This document shows, piece by piece, positions 30,098 to 33,562 of a stretch of 33,562 bases of DNA. Location: the NCBI RefSeq assembly GCF_017168235.1, contig NZ_JABFAO010000001.1, forward strand, positions 50,386 through 83,947, written 5' to 3'. Position numbers and translations under genes: made by a program. The notes beneath the pieces were generated by a model. That model did not search any database and had not been told where the DNA came from. It saw only the letters and a list, made by a program, of their open reading frames with translations. Source of the DNA: Rhodococcus sp. KRD197 (GTDB lineage: Bacteria; Actinomycetota; Actinomycetes; Mycobacteriales; Mycobacteriaceae). The first letter of the stretch is position 1. Each line of letters begins with the position of its first letter.

Positions 30098-30535
30098 ATG
30101 CATACCGGAGTGATTGTCCTTATCACTCTGGTAGTGCTGCTCGTCTGCCTCGTCGCGGCTTTTCTGTATCGACTGGTGATTCTTCGTCGCGGCGGTACCG
30201 CGGCAATCATGCGGACCGCGCCGGCGGCTGGTGGGAGCGGGTGGCGTCACGGAGTGATTCGCTACGGCGACAACTCACTTGTTTTTTTCAAGTTGTCGAG
30301 CTTGCGCCCCGGTCCGGACCATCGGATCACCCGTCAGGGTGTTGATTTGGGTGAACGCCGTCGTCCGCGTAGCGACGAGTTCGACATCATGAGCGAGGAC
30401 ATCGCGATACTCGAACTCACCGATGGTGGGCGTGAATACGAGATCGCGCTCGATCGCGGCGCGCTCACCGCGTTTCTGTCATGGCTCGAATCGCGGCCGT
30501 CGGGTAGATCCAAACGCGGTCGCCCCGCAGCGTAA
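30098..30535 (+). CDS. DUF2550 single-pass membrane protein
   Basis: A 145-residue protein with an N-terminal membrane helix (about 5-27) and a cytoplasmic domain of unknown function (WRHGVIRYGDNSLVFFKLSSLRPGPDH), ending in a basic tail. It corresponds in place to Rv1312, which follows atpC in M. tuberculosis. The ATG at 30098 comes 32 nt after atpC and is probably cotranscribed with it. A role in ATP synthase function is suggested only by conserved position. It converges on the adenosyltransferase gene 9 nt away. Confidence 0.9.
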   Translation: MHTGVIVLITLVVLLVCLVAAFLYRLVILRRGGTAAIMRTAPAAGGSGWRHGVIRYGDNSLVFFKLSSLRPGPDHRITRQGVDLGERRRPRSDEFDIMSEDIAILELTDGGREYEIALDRGALTAFLSWLESRPSGRSKRGRPAA

Positions 30536-30544
30536 ACGGTTCCG

Positions 30545-31132
30545 CTACTCGGCCTCGGTCGAGCGAGAAGCGCCCGGTGTCCATTGCACGTCGCCGTCGG
30601 GGTTGGCGTACCTGCTCAGAATGAAGAGCAGATCCGAAAGCCGGTTGAGATACTTCGCCGGTAGATCACTGGTGTTCTCCGGGCTTGCCTCCACGGCGGC
30701 CCACGCAGCCCGCTCTGCGCGGCGAGAGACTGTTCGGGCAACGTGTAGTAGCGCCCCGAGTGCTGTACCTCCCGGAAGAATGAAGGAGGTCAGCGGCTCG
30801 AGTTGGTCGTTGAACTCGTCGCACCACTTTTCCAGGCGGTCGATGTAGGACTGGTCGATACGAAGTGGGGGATACTTCGGATCATCGACCACGGGTGTCG
30901 ACAGATCGGCTCCGGCGTCGAACAGGTCGCTTTGGATCGTCCGGACAATTTCGACTATCCGTTCGGGCGGGTTGCCAAGGGCGAGTACCACTCCGAGGCT
31001 CGCGTTCGTCTCGTCGCAATCTGCATACGCAACGAGACGCGGGTCGTTCTTCTTCACCCGGGAGAAGTCGCTGAGCCCGGTGGTTCCATCGTCTCCGGTA
31101 CGTGTGTAGATACGAGTCAAGTGCACAGCCAT
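30545..31132 (-). CDS. PduO-type ATP:cob(I)alamin adenosyltransferase
   Basis: It transfers the adenosyl group of ATP to cob(I)alamin, giving adenosylcobalamin for enzymes such as methylmalonyl-CoA mutase. The product is 195 residues from ATG 31132. The N-terminal ATP-binding motif is [12 protein letters not shown] (9-20); DECNAS-type sequence appears as [35 protein letters not shown] and the C-terminal [17 protein letters not shown] are characteristic of the family. It is divergent from murA, the two start codons being 55 nt apart, and is placed like Rv1314c. Confidence 0.94.
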   Translation of the reverse strand: MAVHLTRIYTRTGDDGTTGLSDFSRVKKNDPRLVAYADCDETNASLGVVLALGNPPERIVEIVRTIQSDLFDAGADLSTPVVDDPKYPPLRIDQSYIDRLEKWCDEFNDQLEPLTSFILPGGTALGALLHVARTVSRRAERAAWAAVEASPENTSDLPAKYLNRLSDLLFILSRYANPDGDVQWTPGASRSTEAE

Positions 31133-31138
31133 GGCGCT

Positions 31139-31144
31139 ACGGTA
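31139..31144 (-). promoter_or_regulatory. -10 box for the adenosyltransferase gene
   Basis: On the minus strand TACCGT (31144 to 31139) fits TANNNT and lies 6 nt before the ATG. Transcription would start at or beside the start codon, a leaderless arrangement. No ribosome binding site is visible. Confidence 0.35.
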
Positions 31145-31173
31145 CCGCTCGGGTGCACGTACGGGACCCTGGC

Positions 31174-31179
31174 TACGCT
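31174..31179 (+). promoter_or_regulatory. -10 box for a leaderless murA transcript
   Basis: TACGCT fits TANNNT and ends 8 nt before the murA GTG. No ribosome binding site precedes the GTG, and the -35 is poor. This shares a 55-nt spacer with the divergent promoter of the adenosyltransferase gene. Confidence 0.4.
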
Positions 31180-31187
31180 GTCGAACT

Positions 31188-32441
31188 GTGAGTGAACGCT
31201 TTTTGGTATCCGGTGGCAACCGGCTCGTCGGCGAAGTGTCGGTGGGCGGCGCGAAGAACAGCGTTCTCAAGCTGATGGCTGCGGCTTTGTTGGCCGAGGG
31301 CACCAGCACCATCACCAACTGCCCAGACATTCTCGACGTCCCGCTGATGGCCGAGGTGCTTCGCGGACTCGGTTGCGAGGTGGTACTCGACGGGTCGGTT
31401 GTGCACATCACCACCCCAGCAGAGCCCAAGCATCATGCTGACTTCCCCGCAGTGACGCAATTCCGCGCATCTGTTTGCGTGCTGGGTCCGCTCGTTGCGC
31501 GGTGCAAGCGCGCCGTGGTGGCACTTCCAGGCGGGGATGCGATCGGTTCACGTCCCCTCGACATGCACCAGTCCGGGCTCCGACTGCTCGGTGCCCGCAG
31601 CGAAATTCAGCACGGCTGCGTCGTCGCCGAGGCCGACGAACTGCGCGGCGCGAACATCCGGCTCGCGTTCCCGTCGGTGGGCGCAACGGAGAACATTTTG
31701 ATGGCGGCGGTCCTCGCCAAGGGCGAGACGGTCATCGACAACGCAGCGCGCGAACCCGACATCGTCGATGTGTGCAACATGCTCAATGAGATGGGCGCCC
31801 AGGTCAGCGGCGCTGGCACGTCGACGTTGACCATCAAGGGCGTCGAGTCTCTCGAGCCCACGACCCACCGTGTGATCGGCGACCGGATCGTCGCTGCGAC
31901 ATGGGGGATAGCGGCGGCGATGACACGTGGCGACGTCCGTGTCCGGGGGATCAATCCGAAGCATCTGTCTCTGGTGCTCGACAAACTGCGTTCGGCAGGT
32001 TCGGAGGTGACATTGGAAGCGGATGGCTTTCGAGTCGTCCAACACGACCGGCCCACTGCCGTCAATTTCGCGACCCTTCCGTTTCCCGGCTTCCCGACGG
32101 ATCTGCAGCCGATGGCGATCGGACTGGCATCGGTCGCGCACGGGACCTCGATGATCACGGAGAACGTCTTCGAAGCCAGATTCCGATTCGTCGAAGAAAT
32201 GATTCGGTTGGGTGCAGATGCGCGCACGGACGGACACCACGCTGTGGTTCGCGGTGTCCCACAGCTGTCGAGTGCACCGGTCTGGTCCTCGGACATTCGC
32301 GCCGGTGCCGGTCTGGTCCTCGCCGGCCTGTGCGCCGACGGTGTAACCGAAGTGCACGACGTCTATCACATCGATAGGGGATACCCGCGATTCGTCGAGA
32401 ACCTCACCGACCTGGGTGGGAGCATCGAGCGCGTCCAATAG
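31188..32441 (+). CDS. murA: UDP-N-acetylglucosamine 1-carboxyvinyltransferase, Asp-type active site
   Basis: MurA adds enolpyruvate from phosphoenolpyruvate to UDP-GlcNAc, the first committed step of peptidoglycan synthesis. From GTG 31188 the product is 417 residues. [19 protein letters not shown] holds the conserved Lys23-Asn24. The active-site loop reads [15 protein letters not shown]: residue 117 is Asp where most bacteria have the Cys that fosfomycin alkylates, as is known for M. tuberculosis MurA (Asp117). The enzyme should therefore be intrinsically fosfomycin resistant. The C-terminal [22 protein letters not shown] is normal. It stands alone with its own promoter. Confidence 0.97.
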   Translation: MSERFLVSGGNRLVGEVSVGGAKNSVLKLMAAALLAEGTSTITNCPDILDVPLMAEVLRGLGCEVVLDGSVVHITTPAEPKHHADFPAVTQFRASVCVLGPLVARCKRAVVALPGGDAIGSRPLDMHQSGLRLLGARSEIQHGCVVAEADELRGANIRLAFPSVGATENILMAAVLAKGETVIDNAAREPDIVDVCNMLNEMGAQVSGAGTSTLTIKGVESLEPTTHRVIGDRIVAATWGIAAAMTRGDVRVRGINPKHLSLVLDKLRSAGSEVTLEADGFRVVQHDRPTAVNFATLPFPGFPTDLQPMAIGLASVAHGTSMITENVFEARFRFVEEMIRLGADARTDGHHAVVRGVPQLSSAPVWSSDIRAGAGLVLAGLCADGVTEVHDVYHIDRGYPRFVENLTDLGGSIERVQ

Positions 32442-32599
32442 CTTCATCCAGCGCGGTCGTAAGTTGATCCAGGCCGTAGAGGACGTGACGTTCAGGGACG
32501 ATGATGCATCGGTGGCTTCGCGGGGGTGCCGAAAGTGGCCTGGAAATTGACGCCGATTGGACCACGGCGATGGAACATTTGCGCAGCAATAATGCAGTG

Positions 32600-33283
32600 A
32601 TGAGCACCCAGCAAAGCCCACTCTCGCCCACGTTGCGCACGACCATCGCGCGCGGTCGGGCGCGAGCCCGGACCGACAGAAAAGACCTCGCGGACGTTCT
32701 CGGCGCGGCGCGGGTCTGCCATCTAGGCGTCGTGGTCGACGGGACAGTGCGCGTGCTGCCGACAGTATTCGGCTTCGACTTCAACGGCCCGGACCGCGGT
32801 GGGACGCTGTACCTGCACGGCTCGGTGGCCGCGCGCAGCCTCGTTGACGCCCCCGCGGCCGATATTTGCGTCACCATGACTGTCGTCGACGGCCTGGTGC
32901 TTGCCCGGTCTGCCTTCAACCATTCGATGAACTACCGAAGTGCCGTGATTCTGGGCCGGCCCCGTTTGGTCAACGACGAGACCGAACGGCTGCGCGCACT
33001 CGACGCGATCGTCGATCACGTGGTGGAGGGACGGAGTGCGCACCTACGTCCCCATTCCAAGAAAGAACTGGCGGCGACGGTTGTGCTGGCTCTGCCGCTA
33101 CACGAGGCGTCGGTCAAGGTAAGGGAGGGCGATCCCGTGGACGACGCGCGTGATGTCGAGGTCGGGGGAGTGTGGGCCGGAGTTGTGCCGTTGCAAGAAC
33201 GCGCAGGGCCCGTGCGGTCCGCCGTTGATGTGGACCCAGCAGTTGCAGTGCCGGAGCACGTTCGGGCGATTACCGGCGGCTGA
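32600..33283 (+). CDS. Pyridoxamine 5'-phosphate oxidase-like flavin-binding split-barrel protein
   Basis: A soluble protein of 227 residues from ATG 32600. Features of the flavin reductase-like PPOX family are seen: an N-terminal basic helix (RTTIARGRARARTDRKDLADVL), the barrel strands CHLGVVVDGTVRVLPTVFGFD, LYLHGSVAARSL, CVTMTVVDGLVLARSAFNHSMNYRSAVILGRPRLV, and a C-terminal ELAATVVLALPLHEASVKVREG. Such proteins bind FMN, heme or F420; the substrate is unknown. An upstream ATG at 32501 adds 33 residues of improbable composition, although AGGGACG precedes it; 32600 fits the family N-terminus better. It lies 158 nt after murA and has no obvious functional link with it. Confidence 0.85.
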   Translation: MSTQQSPLSPTLRTTIARGRARARTDRKDLADVLGAARVCHLGVVVDGTVRVLPTVFGFDFNGPDRGGTLYLHGSVAARSLVDAPAADICVTMTVVDGLVLARSAFNHSMNYRSAVILGRPRLVNDETERLRALDAIVDHVVEGRSAHLRPHSKKELAATVVLALPLHEASVKVREGDPVDDARDVEVGGVWAGVVPLQERAGPVRSAVDVDPAVAVPEHVRAITGG

Positions 33284-33354
33284 TGTTGACGGGTATGTCC
33301 GGCGTCACAGTCTGGATCGCCCCGCTTCGCAATCCGACTGTCTCCCGCTCGAGC

Positions 33355-33366
33355 CCGTGGCCACGG
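33355..33366. repeat. 12-bp perfect palindrome
   Basis: CCGTGGCCACGG, 35 nt before the promoter candidate at 33401-33429. It could be an operator half-site pair or chance in GC-rich DNA. Confidence 0.4.
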
Positions 33367-33400
33367 TAAACGCGCAAGCTATCGCGTGTGACCTGCAGAT

Positions 33401-33429
33401 TTGCGTCGAGCGATCCCCTCGCGTAACTT
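33401..33429 (+). promoter_or_regulatory. Candidate promoter at the right edge
   Basis: TTGCGT (33401-33406) and TAACTT (33424-33429) are 17 nt apart; the -10 fits TANNNT. It would start a transcript near 33436 that runs out of the window. Confidence 0.4.
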
Positions 33430-33474
33430 TTCTCCAGTCAGAGCGACACGGACACCGACCAGGTCTTCACGGAC

Positions 33475-33562
33475 ATGGCAACGAGGTTGTACGGGGTTCC
33501 TGATGAGCGTGTAGGACAGTCTTTCCCCCAAGCGTCGGGCCTTGTGTCCGAGACCAAGTTGG
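33475..33562 (+). CDS. Possible start of a gene cut by the window edge
   Basis: An ATG frame (MATRLYGVPDERVGQSF onward) is open to the last base. Third-position base use is only weakly gene-like, the ribosome binding site is poor, and I recognise no family in 29 residues. It lies 39 nt after the transcription start predicted from the promoter candidate at 33401-33429. In several Mycobacteriales an rRNA operon follows murA, so this could instead be an rRNA leader, but no 16S sequence or antitermination box is visible. Confidence 0.2.
   Translation, partial: MATRLYGVPDERVGQSFPQASGLVSETKL

Noticed and set aside
33150..33503. A 117-codon frame overlapping the end of the PPOX gene
   Set aside because: It overlaps the PPOX coding region in another frame, is Cys/Arg-rich and has no resemblance to a protein family.

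Overview
The window is a high-GC actinobacterial chromosome segment. Its gene order, from memory of the Mycobacterium tuberculosis map (Rv1292 argS to Rv1315 murA), is that of Mycobacteriales, and protein details (separate atpF and atpH, a glyA before wecA, GTG starts, -10 boxes of TANNNT type) fit Rhodococcus or a close relative best. Species cannot be fixed from the sequence alone.

Layout. 1-2100: a CysQ-type phosphatase gene that has lost its normal 5' end and carries an extra C-terminal domain, meeting a convergent gene for a coiled-coil protein. 2174-6434: tRNA-Arg(CCG) on the minus strand, a complete phosphoketolase gene, and a two-gene minus-strand operon (DUF3105 then DUF305). 6679-13058: a tightly overlapping argS-lysA-hom-thrC-thrB operon that makes arginyl-tRNA synthetase and the lysine and threonine branch enzymes. 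13077-19624: rho with a long leader and a repetitive disordered N-terminal insert, rpmE, prfA, a SHOCT-domain gene, prmC and tsaC; this is a transcription and translation block in which PrmC modifies the release factor encoded two genes upstream. 19621-22115: glyA and wecA, overlapping each other and tsaC by 4 nt. 22147-30065: an atpI-like gene and the complete F1Fo ATP synthase operon atpBEFHAGDC. 30098-33283: DUF2550 protein, a PduO-type cobalamin adenosyltransferase (minus strand), murA, and a flavin-binding split-barrel (PPOX) protein. The last 280 bases hold a palindrome, a promoter candidate and an open frame running off the edge.

Most of the window is conserved housekeeping DNA and I found no clear new defence or mobile system. 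The points most worth checking are: atpB, which can be read in full only from a CTG codon with a well-placed ribosome binding site; a 20-bp inverted repeat lying over the -35 region of a candidate atpB promoter in an unusually long atpI-atpB gap; a 72-nt near-perfect palindrome between rho and rpmE; the broken 5' end and fused C-terminus of cysQ; MurA with Asp in place of the fosfomycin-target Cys; and a recurring TANNNT-8nt-GTG start arrangement that suggests leaderless mRNAs.
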